From: JACJXF01 sp038316435
GTDB lineage: Bacteria > Bacteroidota > Bacteroidia > Bacteroidales > GCA-2748055
Direction: 5' to 3'
DNA length: 64,000 nucleotides
NCBI GenBank assembly: GCA_038316435.1
Contig: JBBQAQ010000009.1
Coordinates: forward strand, 38,211-102,210
Each line of letters opens with the position of its first letter. Position 1 is the first letter of the stretch. Below are positions 8,070 through 17,442 of this stretch, one piece after another. The notes beneath the pieces were generated by a model. It saw only the letters and a list, made by a program, of their open reading frames with translations, did no database searches and was not told the DNA's origin. Both the position numbers and the translations under genes were made by a program.

Positions 8070-10253
8070 ATGAAATTTTATCCTTTCTGTTTATTATTAT
8101 TCATTGGAATTTTTCTATTTCCGACAATGTCTTCGGGACAAGTAGCCAATTCTCATCGGCCTAAAATTGGTTTAGTTCTCAGTGGTGGAGGTGCCAAAGG
8201 TCTTGCACATATAGGCGTTCTGAAGGTTCTTGAAGAAGCCGGAATTCGACCAGATTACATTGGCGGGACAAGTATGGGTGGCATTGTAGGTGGCTTATAT
8301 GCAATAGGGTATTCTGTTGATTCACTTGAAAAAATCGCAAAAACCACCAAGTGGTCGTATTACTTAACTGATGATATTCCTCGTAGGTCTATTACATTAG
8401 AGGAAAAGGAAGATCATGATCGTTTTGTTTTGACAATCCCCGTAGCCCAGGAAGGCATAAAAATTCCCGGTGGTGTCATTAACGGGCAGAATATCGAAAA
8501 CCTTTTGAACCAGCTTTGTTCGCCCGTTTATGACGTGCGGAATTTCAATGATTTTCAAATTCCCTTTATGTGTAATGCCACCAATATCGAAAATGGGCGT
8601 GAAGTTGTTTTCCATGAAGGTTATTTACCGGCGGTTTTAAGAGCAACGATGGCGATTCCAAGTATTTTCAATCCAATTGAATTAAATAATCAGTTGCTGG
8701 TTGATGGAGGTCTGGTAAATAATTTCCCTGTTGAACGAGTAAAAGAAATGGGTGCCGACTATATTATTGGTGTAGATGTTGGATTTCAATATTACAATAA
8801 AGATCAGCTCAACTCTATGTTTCGGATTATTGAACAATCTCTGTTTTTTTATGGAGAGGGAAATACAACGAAAAACAGAGCATTATGTAATATTGTTATT
8901 ACTCCATCTTTAGGCAAATTTAATGCTGGTAGTTTTGGTTCTGCTGATAGTATCATTGCACTTGGTGAGTCGGCTGCGCGTAAAATTTTACCACAACTAA
9001 TAGCCTTGGCCGACTCATTAAAAAAACTTGATGCCGGATTCGGGCTCAAACAAAATACATTTGAATCCTCTGATAGCATTGTCCTTTCTGAAATATATGT
9101 AGAAGGACTTGAGCATGTTTCAGCCGAACTGCTAGAAGGTAAACTTCAAATTCCTTTACATAAAAATGTCTCGATTGCTGAAATCGGAAATGCTGTAGAT
9201 CGATTGTTTTCTTCATTTTACTTTGAAAAAGTTAGTTATGAATTAATTAAAACCGGGAGCGGAATCAGATTATTACTTAAAGTCAAAGAAAATGAAGGAG
9301 GTTCAATCCGTTTTGGGCTTCATTATGACAGTAACAACAAATCGGCAATTCTTTTAAATACTACGTTTCGCAATCTTTTAATGAATGGTTCCAAGTTTGC
9401 AATAAATGGAACTGTTGGGGATAATCCATTTTTCAAGATTGAATTCTTTAAGAATAATGGTTGGAAACCCGGATTTGGAGTTGCATTTCAATCGAGCCGC
9501 ACAGAAGGATTTATGTATAGAAATGAAAGGAGAATTAGCAGTTTAAATTTTTATGAAACCAAACTTCAGCTTTATACACAGTCGATTTTTCAAAACTCTC
9601 ATGCTGTAGGTTTGGGTGTAGAATTTGAAAATTCTCTGATACGACCTATTATTGATCCCGGTTCTTATTATGCTGACAGAAGATATAAACTAATAAATTA
9701 CTATGGATTTCTACAGATGGATAGTTATGATAGTCCATATTATCCGACAAAAGGAATAAAAGTTTATTCAGGTATTAAAATCATTACTTCAGATAAATTA
9801 TCCCCAACAACATTCATGCATGCCCGATTGAGTAAAGCGAACAAAATATCTGACAGGATAGCAATAATCACTCATCTTTTTGCTGGAATGGTTGACGGAG
9901 ATTCAATTCCAACTCAATATCTGTTTTTTTCAGGTGGAAATATGGAGTCGTACCGAAATGGAATAATGCCCTTTGCCGGACTTGACTTCATGGAGGTTGC
10001 AACAAAGAATATGATAAGTTTAAAAATGGATCTTCAACTAAGGATGTGGAGCAAAATCTACATAATTGGTACTGTTAATGCAGGTAATTTCAAGTATTCA
10101 TTTAATGAATTATTGAACACAAATGACATAAAAAGCGGATATGGATTTACTGCTGGATATAACAGCATTATTGGCCCAATTGAATTTAGTTTTTCACGTT
10201 CCGCAAACCACAGCGGATTTGAAGGCTTTGTAAGGATTGGTTACTGGTTTTGA
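8070..10253 (+). CDS. Patatin-like phospholipase with outer-membrane barrel (type Vd-like)
   Basis: 727 residues. Order: signal peptide (1 to about 23), patatin domain (about 32-300), a POTRA-like domain (about 335-405) and a beta-barrel domain (about 410-727) ending in aromatic YWF. The catalytic dyad is visible: oxyanion loop GGGAKG (39-44), nucleophile Ser68 in GTSMG and Asp212 in VDGG. This patatin-POTRA-barrel order and length match the PlpD/FplA group, in which the lipase is carried to the surface by its own barrel (type Vd secretion). Whether it is released or stays attached is unknown. The stop codon directly abuts that of the opposing LytTR gene, with no spacer. Confidence 0.88.
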   Translation: MKFYPFCLLLFIGIFLFPTMSSGQVANSHRPKIGLVLSGGGAKGLAHIGVLKVLEEAGIRPDYIGGTSMGGIVGGLYAIGYSVDSLEKIAKTTKWSYYLTDDIPRRSITLEEKEDHDRFVLTIPVAQEGIKIPGGVINGQNIENLLNQLCSPVYDVRNFNDFQIPFMCNATNIENGREVVFHEGYLPAVLRATMAIPSIFNPIELNNQLLVDGGLVNNFPVERVKEMGADYIIGVDVGFQYYNKDQLNSMFRIIEQSLFFYGEGNTTKNRALCNIVITPSLGKFNAGSFGSADSIIALGESAARKILPQLIALADSLKKLDAGFGLKQNTFESSDSIVLSEIYVEGLEHVSAELLEGKLQIPLHKNVSIAEIGNAVDRLFSSFYFEKVSYELIKTGSGIRLLLKVKENEGGSIRFGLHYDSNNKSAILLNTTFRNLLMNGSKFAINGTVGDNPFFKIEFFKNNGWKPGFGVAFQSSRTEGFMYRNERRISSLNFYETKLQLYTQSIFQNSHAVGLGVEFENSLIRPIIDPGSYYADRRYKLINYYGFLQMDSYDSPYYPTKGIKVYSGIKIITSDKLSPTTFMHARLSKANKISDRIAIITHLFAGMVDGDSIPTQYLFFSGGNMESYRNGIMPFAGLDFMEVATKNMISLKMDLQLRMWSKIYIIGTVNAGNFKYSFNELLNTNDIKSGYGFTAGYNSIIGPIEFSFSRSANHSGFEGFVRIGYWF

Positions 10254-11009
10254 TCAATCATTTAGAATTGCTTTTAATCGGCTATAACCAGAGCGACTGA
10301 CAGGAATCCTATCCCCTGATTTCAAAATAATAATATAACCAGATTTCTCGTATGGCTCAATTCTTACTAGTTGGTCAAGCCGGATGATGTAAGATCTGTG
10401 AACTCTCAAAAAGTCTTTGGGATCAAGATGATTTTCATAATAACTTAGTGTTTTCTGCTTGAGGTAATGGGCTCCGTTTACATAAATCATTACATAATCG
10501 TCCTGTGCTTCAATGTAGTTAATTTGATGAGCTGGTAAAACAACGATTGTATTTCTTGTTTTTGCAACTATCCTGTTAATTAGGCCTTCATTTTCATCAA
10601 GATGCTCTTTAAGTTTTTCTACCGATGAACCAACAAAACCCTTTATGTTAGCGATTTCAATCCTGTTTAAAGCTTTATCCACAGCATCATTGAACCGTTC
10701 AAAAGAAAATGGTTTTAGCAAATAATCAACTGCATTTAATTCGAATGCTTTTATAGCGAACTGGTCATAAGCAGTGCAAAAGATTATCTCCGGCTTGGAA
10801 TCTAAAAGCTCAACCAATTCAAATCCGTTTAGCTTTGGCATTTGAATATCAAGAAAAAGCAATTGTGGTTTCAATTCCTGAATGGCTTTTAGCCCTGCGA
10901 ATCCATCACTGCATTCAGCCAGAATTTCAATACCTCCCTTTTCATTGATATAGTCTTTTAACAATTCCCTAGCCAGGTACTCATCGTCAATTATAATTGC
11001 GCGTATCAT
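10254..11009 (-). CDS. LytTR response regulator of a LytS/LytR pair
   Basis: 251 residues. The receiver domain (1-120) has acidic residues at 8-10 and phospho-acceptor Asp54 in FLDIQMP. The DNA-binding LytTR domain follows (about 150-250), with NYIEAQDDYVMIY and FLRVHRSYII. It is the last gene of a LiaF-like/LytS/LytR operon, 6 bp after the kinase gene, and is almost certainly phosphorylated by it. Targets are unknown. Confidence 0.93.
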   Translation of the reverse strand: MIRAIIIDDEYLARELLKDYINEKGGIEILAECSDGFAGLKAIQELKPQLLFLDIQMPKLNGFELVELLDSKPEIIFCTAYDQFAIKAFELNAVDYLLKPFSFERFNDAVDKALNRIEIANIKGFVGSSVEKLKEHLDENEGLINRIVAKTRNTIVVLPAHQINYIEAQDDYVMIYVNGAHYLKQKTLSYYENHLDPKDFLRVHRSYIIRLDQLVRIEPYEKSGYIIILKSGDRIPVSRSGYSRLKAILND

Positions 11010-11015
11010 TTTATA

Positions 11016-12065
11016 TTATTTCAAAGGTATTTTAAGAATTACAGTATACACTCCATTTTCCCCAGAAGTTTTAATTAAATCATCTGCTCCGTATATAAGT
11101 TTAAGTCGGCTGCTTATGTTTCTCAATCCAATTCCTGCACCTTTTCTCGCGTGGAATGCCTCGTCGTAATTATTTGTAATTGTAATAACTAGAAAGTCAG
11201 AGTTGTGGAGACAATCCATATGAATTGTAACAGGTTCAAGGCTTTCGTAAACTCCATGTTTTATTGCATTTTCAAATAATGGCTGAAGGATCATATTCGG
11301 AAGGTTCAACAACTTGCAATCTTCGGGAATGTTTTTTTCAAAAATCAGTCTTCCCTCAAACCGGATCTTTTCAATTTCAAGGTATCTGTCAATATTCTGG
11401 ATTTCCTCATCCAAACTTGTAACCTCTTTTTCCTTGTGTTTAAGAGCGTATCGCAGGAATTCCGATAATTGTATAATCATTTTTCTTGCTCCTGCAGGAT
11501 CCCTCATGGTTAAGGAAGAAACCGAATTTAATGAATTAAAAAGAAAATGAGGATTTATCTGAGCCTTGAGTGCACTAAGTTCAGCTTCCCTGATAAGAGT
11601 TTTAAGATTTGCTTCGTTATTGATTTTCCTTTTTAGGTTCTCACTGTAAACCATCAGGTAATATAGCATTATGAGAAGGATAAACACTAAAGCACCCATA
11701 ATGGATCTGTAAGGTAAACTTGTTTCCAAAAATTTCATTGAAGATTCATCTCCCGCGATAAAAAACTTAAGGATCAGGTATCCACTAAAAATCCATAGAG
11801 AAAGCATAACAAGTCCCAGTAACAGGTGATTAAAGAACGACGAAAGGACTCTCTTTTCGCTGAAAGACATATATCTGACAGGAAACCACATTACAATCCC
11901 AAGAATAAAAAAAAGAAAGCTGAATACTGCGCTGTCAGTAATTGCAAACTGCAGACTTGTATCAAAAATAAAAAACTCAACACTTGTCTGGATCACAGTA
12001 AAAATGAACCAGACAAGTGTGTAAGCAAGAAAGTAAACTCTGTTTCCTGTGATTGGATTTATCAT
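11016..12065 (-). CDS. LytS-family membrane sensor histidine kinase
   Basis: 349 residues. Four membrane helices (about 10-35, 41-66, 78-103 and 121-141) are followed by a coiled linker and the His_kinase domain. The phospho-acceptor is His173 in AQINPHFLFNSLN, the hallmark of this family. The ATPase domain follows with PLFENAIKHG and GIGLRNISSRL. It has no extracellular sensor domain, so the stimulus is probably sensed in the membrane or through the LiaF-like protein encoded 9 bp upstream. Confidence 0.93.
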   Translation of the reverse strand: MINPITGNRVYFLAYTLVWFIFTVIQTSVEFFIFDTSLQFAITDSAVFSFLFFILGIVMWFPVRYMSFSEKRVLSSFFNHLLLGLVMLSLWIFSGYLILKFFIAGDESSMKFLETSLPYRSIMGALVFILLIMLYYLMVYSENLKRKINNEANLKTLIREAELSALKAQINPHFLFNSLNSVSSLTMRDPAGARKMIIQLSEFLRYALKHKEKEVTSLDEEIQNIDRYLEIEKIRFEGRLIFEKNIPEDCKLLNLPNMILQPLFENAIKHGVYESLEPVTIHMDCLHNSDFLVITITNNYDEAFHARKGAGIGLRNISSRLKLIYGADDLIKTSGENGVYTVILKIPLK

Positions 12066-12074
12066 GTTTTCTAA

Positions 12075-12797
12075 TTAGTGGCTGATAATTTCTCCACCAC
12101 CAAATATAGCCACTCCTTTTATGATAAGTTTCTTTTCAGATGCTGAAGTTTGAATAGGTAGCTTACCTCTTTTATCAGCAAATCCACCAAAAATTGCAAT
12201 CACTTCAATTTTGATATCCCAGTCATTTGGGACAATTAATTTTGATCCGCCAAAAACGGTTATCTGGTCAAGTACATTCACTCCAGGAGCTAGCTGTGCG
12301 CTCGTGAGATCGTAGGTTCCACCACCAAAAGCTGAGGTAATTTTGCCTCCCCTGAAACTCATTGAATTGATTTTTCTGTTATGGCCACCAAAAATATTTA
12401 TATCATCGATATAATCATCGCTAAATCCATGATCGGTTCTTGATTCACCAAATCCTCCGAATAAGTTAGTACTGCGAAATATCAGCAAAATACCCAGAAT
12501 TACCAGAAATACAGGCCAGAAAAGTCCTCTGTGTTCAAAAGGTAAATCAATAAATTGCGGAATTAAAAAAAAGATTCCAACTCCAATCATAATGTATCCT
12601 GAAAAATGATTTTCACGACGAGATAACATTACCACTCCAACAATTATTAGAATTGCCTGCCATGAAAAGATAGCATCCTTGATCTGGAAAGGGATAAAAT
12701 TAAATTGATTTGCAATTAGCGCAGCACCTATAAAAAGTAAAACTACACCAAAAATTGCTCTACTTGCGCCCTGTTTTTTTTCAATAATCTGATTCAT
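12075..12797 (-). CDS. LiaF-like membrane protein
   Basis: 240 residues from the ATG at 12797. Longer in-frame starts exist (12812 and 12920), but GGAGGAA lies at the right distance before 12797 and the residues after it begin the conserved part. About four short membrane helices (about 15-110) are followed by a beta-rich domain in which FGG recurs (NIFGGHNR, SAFGGG, TVFGGSK, AIFGGFA, AIFGGGE), as in the C-terminal LiaF/cell-wall-active response domain. In Firmicutes LiaF inhibits a LiaS kinase. Here it heads an operon with LytS and LytR, so a similar control role is plausible but inferred. Confidence 0.78.
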   Translation of the reverse strand: MNQIIEKKQGASRAIFGVVLLFIGAALIANQFNFIPFQIKDAIFSWQAILIIVGVVMLSRRENHFSGYIMIGVGIFFLIPQFIDLPFEHRGLFWPVFLVILGILLIFRSTNLFGGFGESRTDHGFSDDYIDDINIFGGHNRKINSMSFRGGKITSAFGGGTYDLTSAQLAPGVNVLDQITVFGGSKLIVPNDWDIKIEVIAIFGGFADKRGKLPIQTSASEKKLIIKGVAIFGGGEIISH

Positions 12798-12803
12798 TTT
12801 TTG

Positions 12804-12810
12804 TTCCTCC
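12804..12810 (-). promoter_or_regulatory. Strong ribosome binding site deciding the LiaF-like start
   Basis: Reads GGAGGAA on the minus strand, six bases before the ATG at 12797. Strong Shine-Dalgarno sites are rare in this phylum, and none stands out for the other genes here except the minus-strand gene at 63086. Confidence 0.6.
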
Positions 12811-13052
12811 ATTTCAAATTTATAATTTATGCTCAAAACTAAGATGAAATAGATAAAAAATAAAAGGGAAATCGGTGAATGGTTCTCAGGGGTCGGTAAG
12901 CTGTATAAAAAGTAAACCAAATAGAAGGAATGCCAAAATCAGGAACAATATAAATCGAAATCTATAGTAAAAGAGGTATTAAAGACCGCAACAAATAAGA
13001 CTAAATCATTTAGTTCCCTAAAATGCAATCTTTATACTAAACCTAAATTATC

Positions 13053-15740
13053 TTATAAATCCAGGACTAATCCCCCGTAATAATATCCCCCGTTAAACCC
13101 AAATTGTGAGACAGCAGTATTATATGGGAAGCGGCCTGAATGCTGAAGTGCGTTGACATTTTTATCTGGATAGACATCAAAAATATTATTACAGCCGATG
13201 TTTATTGTCAAAGATTTTGACAAGTGAATATCGATTTTCAGATCAGTTAAAACTTTTGGCGAGTAATCCTGGTTTTTCGCAATTTCACCGAGACTGTTAT
13301 CAATCCCTCGATAAGAAATTTGACCATAATAAACATTCCGCAGGGTAGCCGCGAACCTTTTATTCGAATAGTTTATTATTCCTGCGATTTTTGAACGAGG
13401 CATGGATAGCTCAACAAGTGCCTTGGACTGATTATCAAACAGAAGATTATCAAGTCCGTTGGAATTTAAAAGTGAACTTGAATGAATTTTACCAATTACT
13501 TCAGTTTTATTCAGATTTCCAGCTAAACTTATATCAATGTGACTCTTGCTAAGATTAATTTGTTGTGTAATGACAACATCAATGCCTCTGGTACGTGTAT
13601 TGATAGCATTAGTGAAAAACTGCGCACCACCTACATTTGGAAGATCTTTCAAGAACGGAGAAACTTTAGAGTCAAACGACCAAAAAGTACTTGATAGTAC
13701 AATTCTATCTTTTACATCTACCTGATATGCGTCGATTGTAAGAGTAGTATGGTGGTTTGATTTAGCACTAAAACCAATGCTTGAACTTACCGAACCTTCC
13801 TGTTTTAATTTCGGAATTCCAAATGCTTCAGTTACTCTGCTTTCGTTGCTTGCAGTAAGCACTTCAAAAAGAGAACCGAAATAATAGTATGATCCTGTAT
13901 AACTATAAAAGCTCTGTTGAAGTGATGGAGCCCTGAATCCTGTGCTCAAGGATCCCCGGAGGTTTAACCAGGGAGCTATGGAATATCGGGTTGACAATTT
14001 GCCTGAAACATTATTACCAAAGTCGGAGTAATTTTCATATCTGACAGCTGACTCAATAAGAAAAGCTTTTGTGAAGTTGAAGGCTGCATCGGCATATATA
14101 CCGGCATTACTCCGCGATTTATTCACTTCATCAACAGGCTGATAACCGGGATATCCCTGAGCTCCAGGGTAAGCAAGTTGATTCTCATTTATCCATGATT
14201 CGGTTTCACCAGCTTTGATTTGATAGTTCTCAACCCGGAACTCGCTGCCAAAAGCTAAACTGATTGATTCAAGCAATGGGATATTATAAAACTGCTGGTT
14301 AATATCAAGATTAAGTGTGTTCTGACGGAACCCAATTCCTCCTGATTCAAATGAAACCGGACTGTCACTTCCCATTGATGCATTTAACGAGTTGTTGACG
14401 AAAAAACCGATACTGTTAGATCCAAATGTATTGCTAAGATCAAAATTCCACTTATTAATTAAGCCTCTTATTCCGGTAGAAATAAACTGATCCTCCAGAC
14501 GCGCATCAATTTGAGGCAAGAATCCATTGGGATAAATGGAAGTATCATTTCTAGAAAAATCGTTTGGAAGACGGTAATCGCCTGCTGAAATGCTGTATCG
14601 ATAGTTAAGTCCACCAAAAGTATAAAAATCAATTTTTTCGGAAAGAGGCATTACAGCATTAAGATAAACATTTGCATTACTTAGTTTTGAATTTCCGAGA
14701 TGTAGATTGAAGTCTTGTCTTTGGAGTCCTCTTGATGAAATAATTGAATCATCAATTAATAAGTTTTCAGCAAGGCTAAGTCCATCCTGCAATTCCTCAC
14801 GATATACTAATCCTTCATAAATACCAGCTCTGTTCGTTGCATTGCGCTGATTTAGAGCAGTTGTAATATTAATATAACCTTTGTTACGGGTACTAAAACC
14901 AAAATTTGCTGAAATATTTCTTTCAAACCCATCACCTGCATAATACTGACCCATACCACTTTTTATTTGTATGGAAGATGTATCAGACTTAAGAATAATA
15001 TTTATTACACCTGCAATTGCATCGGATCCATATTGAGCAGAGGCACCGTTTCTAAGTATTTCAACTCTGCTAATTGCAGAAGCCGGAATTGTATTCAAAT
15101 CATTGATTACTGAACCACGTCCAACAACACCAAGTGTATTGACAACTGCTGAGGGATGGTGACGCTTTCCATTAACCAATATCAATGTCTGATCGGGATT
15201 TAATCCACGGAGAGCAGCAGGATCCATATGGTCTGTTGCATCAGAATAGGTAAGCCGGGTGGAATAAAATGAAGGTGAAAGGCTATTTATTTGCTGGCTA
15301 AGGTCTGTTTGCCCGGTCTGCTCAAGAACCGTTGAAGGAAACCTGTCAACAGGAACCTGCGAATTATGACTGGTACGATTTCCAAAATGAGACCCTACAA
15401 TCACGACTTCATCGTTAAATGCTATTAAATTCTCTTCCATAAGAATATTCATTTCAGCAGAAAGATAATATTCAGATGCCGGAATGATTATTGATTTATA
15501 TCCAAGAAAACTGATAATAAGGTCTGGTGAAGTCTCCGGAATATCAATAATAAAATAACCATTTTTATCACTGACAGTGCCTTTTTTTACGTCATTAAAA
15601 TAAACATTTGCACCTGCAAGTGGAGAATGATTTACGTGTTCAGAAACTGTACCTCTTATCTGTTTGACCTGAGCAAATGCAACACTATTAGTAAGAATTC
15701 CAATAAGGATTAATCCAAAGCACAAGAAGAAAACTTTCAT
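13053..15740 (-). CDS. TonB-dependent outer-membrane receptor
   Basis: 895 residues. Order: signal peptide (1 to about 23), a carboxypeptidase-regulatory-like beta domain (about 27-110: IRGTVSEH, GANVYFNDVKKGTV), a plug (about 125-255) with ISRVEILRNGASAQYGSDAIAGVINI, and a barrel to the C-terminus with a final LVLDL. It should import a ligand across the outer membrane with TonB energy. No SusD-like gene is adjacent, so it is not a SusCD glycan pair, and the substrate cannot be named. A -7-like box (CAAATGTA on the plus strand, 15810-15817) lies 70 bp upstream without a clear -33 element. Confidence 0.92.
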   Translation of the reverse strand: MKVFFLCFGLILIGILTNSVAFAQVKQIRGTVSEHVNHSPLAGANVYFNDVKKGTVSDKNGYFIIDIPETSPDLIISFLGYKSIIIPASEYYLSAEMNILMEENLIAFNDEVVIVGSHFGNRTSHNSQVPVDRFPSTVLEQTGQTDLSQQINSLSPSFYSTRLTYSDATDHMDPAALRGLNPDQTLILVNGKRHHPSAVVNTLGVVGRGSVINDLNTIPASAISRVEILRNGASAQYGSDAIAGVINIILKSDTSSIQIKSGMGQYYAGDGFERNISANFGFSTRNKGYINITTALNQRNATNRAGIYEGLVYREELQDGLSLAENLLIDDSIISSRGLQRQDFNLHLGNSKLSNANVYLNAVMPLSEKIDFYTFGGLNYRYSISAGDYRLPNDFSRNDTSIYPNGFLPQIDARLEDQFISTGIRGLINKWNFDLSNTFGSNSIGFFVNNSLNASMGSDSPVSFESGGIGFRQNTLNLDINQQFYNIPLLESISLAFGSEFRVENYQIKAGETESWINENQLAYPGAQGYPGYQPVDEVNKSRSNAGIYADAAFNFTKAFLIESAVRYENYSDFGNNVSGKLSTRYSIAPWLNLRGSLSTGFRAPSLQQSFYSYTGSYYYFGSLFEVLTASNESRVTEAFGIPKLKQEGSVSSSIGFSAKSNHHTTLTIDAYQVDVKDRIVLSSTFWSFDSKVSPFLKDLPNVGGAQFFTNAINTRTRGIDVVITQQINLSKSHIDISLAGNLNKTEVIGKIHSSSLLNSNGLDNLLFDNQSKALVELSMPRSKIAGIINYSNKRFAATLRNVYYGQISYRGIDNSLGEIAKNQDYSPKVLTDLKIDIHLSKSLTINIGCNNIFDVYPDKNVNALQHSGRFPYNTAVSQFGFNGGYYYGGLVLDL

Positions 15741-15879
15741 GAATTTGATGGTTAATTTTTAATTCTTGATTTTACAGCAATTCAGATGTTTTACAGCATG
15801 TATTTCAGGCAAATGTAAACAAAAATAAAGGATTTTGTAAACGATAAAAACATTTAATCAGGAAATAAAGATGTAATAA

Positions 15880-16209
15880 TTAAAGTTTGATTCCATCTAT
15901 TTTTGCAGCAAGTATAAAGTCATTTTCAGAAAGACCAAGAATTGCATGTGTCCAAAGTTCAATTTGCACTTTTGAGTAATAAACGTGCATTACAGGATGA
16001 TGTCCTTGATTTTCAGAGATATCAGCGACCTTATTAACAAATGCTATAGTTTGAAGGAAATCCTTGAAGATAAATTCTTTTGATATTTTCATCTGATCAA
16101 TAATTAGCCAAGGATTAGCTAAAAGGGCATTATATTTCGCTACTTCAATGGTTGTGAGTTTAGGAATACCTCCTTCACAAGGTTTACAAGTTTTATTTTG
16201 GAGATTCAT
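15880..16209 (-). CDS. phhB: Pterin-4a-carbinolamine dehydratase
   Basis: 109 residues, standard length. The signature ENQGHHPVMHVYYSKVQIEL contains the catalytic histidines, and ENDFILAAKID closes the domain. The enzyme dehydrates 4a-hydroxytetrahydrobiopterin, normally regenerating pterin for aromatic amino acid hydroxylases. No hydroxylase gene is in this window. Some family members instead serve molybdopterin or folate metabolism, so the partner pathway is open. Confidence 0.92.
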   Translation of the reverse strand: MNLQNKTCKPCEGGIPKLTTIEVAKYNALLANPWLIIDQMKISKEFIFKDFLQTIAFVNKVADISENQGHHPVMHVYYSKVQIELWTHAILGLSENDFILAAKIDGIKL

Positions 16210-16330
16210 GTTTATAAAGTAATATTCAAACCAAAAAATATCCTGAAATTAGAGCAAAGCCTAATCATTAGTTCCTATTAAGAATAGATAATGGTTAAAC
16301 AACGACTTGAATAAGTTTGTTCAGAGCGCA

Positions 16331-17302
16331 CTAATACCTGTTTAACCAGCGATATCGACGGGCGGAATCGCCAAATTTAAGTGCAACCATAAACTCATGT
16401 GAACCATAACTATGTTTCATGATACTACTAAGGGTGTAGTCGAATGCATATCCGAAGAAAAATTTATCAACCCTTACCCCTCCCATAAAAATAAGAGCAC
16501 CACCTGTCCGGTAAGATAAACCGACCCAGTATTCATCATTGAAAATAAATTTAGTATTAAAATCTGCTTGGCCTTTAAAAGATCCGGTTGTTTTGATAAG
16601 AATAGAAGGTTCAATTGAAAAAAAGTCGTTTACAACATAATCGTACCCGCCAATCAGGTGGTAATAGCGGAGCATTTTATATTCAGCATATCCCTTTTCT
16701 CCAAGTTTGAGTGCAGATTGAAACAATTGAGACATAGACAGTCCAGCAAAAAAACTAGGGCTGGAATAATAAATTCCTATGTTAGCATCGGGTATAAAAA
16801 TGGATTTTTTTGCCTGTTGCCAGAATTCATCTTCATATTCAAAACGAATTTTACTTTCATCAACAGAGAACTGGTAGGCAATACCGGATAATCCGAAAGA
16901 CAGCTGCCCTCGTTGCATTCGTATATGATACGCATAAGATAGTTGAATACCAGTTCGGTCGATCGGTCCATTTTTATCATTAAAAACATAGGCCCCTAAT
17001 CCAACTTTTCCTGAGCGGGAGCCTAGTGGAGGACGTCTTTTGATTGCTGATTTTTTAGAAATATAACTATTTTTAAGAAGTCTGGTTTGACCGCTGATAG
17101 CGTGGGTTTTCGGAGCATTTTTTAGACCAAGCCATTGCTCTCTGGCGGTAAGATTAATTGCGGTATATCCTTCACTTCCGGCTACAGCAGGGTTCAATAA
17201 AAAACCATTCATCGTATATTGGCTATACAAAGGAACCTGCTGTGCATCAACAAGTTCTAGCAGGCCAATACTTAATATAAAAATACTTAATAGGTTCCTC
17301 AT
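16331..17302 (-). CDS. PorP/SprF family type IX secretion outer-membrane protein
   Basis: 323 residues from the ATG at 17302, which begins the signal peptide (MRNLLSIFILSIGLLELVDA). An upstream in-frame ATG at 17332 would add ten polar residues and is less likely. The family signature follows directly: QQVPLYSQYTMNGFLLNPA, then REQW, then repeated barrel strands (KVGLGAYVFND, YAYHIRM, GLSYRTGG). In Flavobacterium, SprF is needed to bring the SprB adhesin to the surface, and PorP-like proteins are generally paired with type B cargo. Here it directly follows such a cargo gene and closes the giant-protein locus. Confidence 0.92.
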   Translation of the reverse strand: MRNLLSIFILSIGLLELVDAQQVPLYSQYTMNGFLLNPAVAGSEGYTAINLTAREQWLGLKNAPKTHAISGQTRLLKNSYISKKSAIKRRPPLGSRSGKVGLGAYVFNDKNGPIDRTGIQLSYAYHIRMQRGQLSFGLSGIAYQFSVDESKIRFEYEDEFWQQAKKSIFIPDANIGIYYSSPSFFAGLSMSQLFQSALKLGEKGYAEYKMLRYYHLIGGYDYVVNDFFSIEPSILIKTTGSFKGQADFNTKFIFNDEYWVGLSYRTGGALIFMGGVRVDKFFFGYAFDYTLSSIMKHSYGSHEFMVALKFGDSARRYRWLNRY

Positions 17303-17442
17303 TAGTTTTTCTCTGCTATCATACCCCTCCATTTCACTGATTATTAATCTCTTAAATCAGTAAAAACATGCCATCCCTTCAAAATTGCCCGAAAGATAGA
17401 GATTAGAAGTTCAACTTACAAAAATAATTATTCACAAAATGT

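Noticed and set aside
13053..15740. SusC of a polysaccharide utilisation locus
   Set aside because: No SusD-like lipoprotein gene or glycan-degrading enzyme is next to it, so only the general receptor family is supported.
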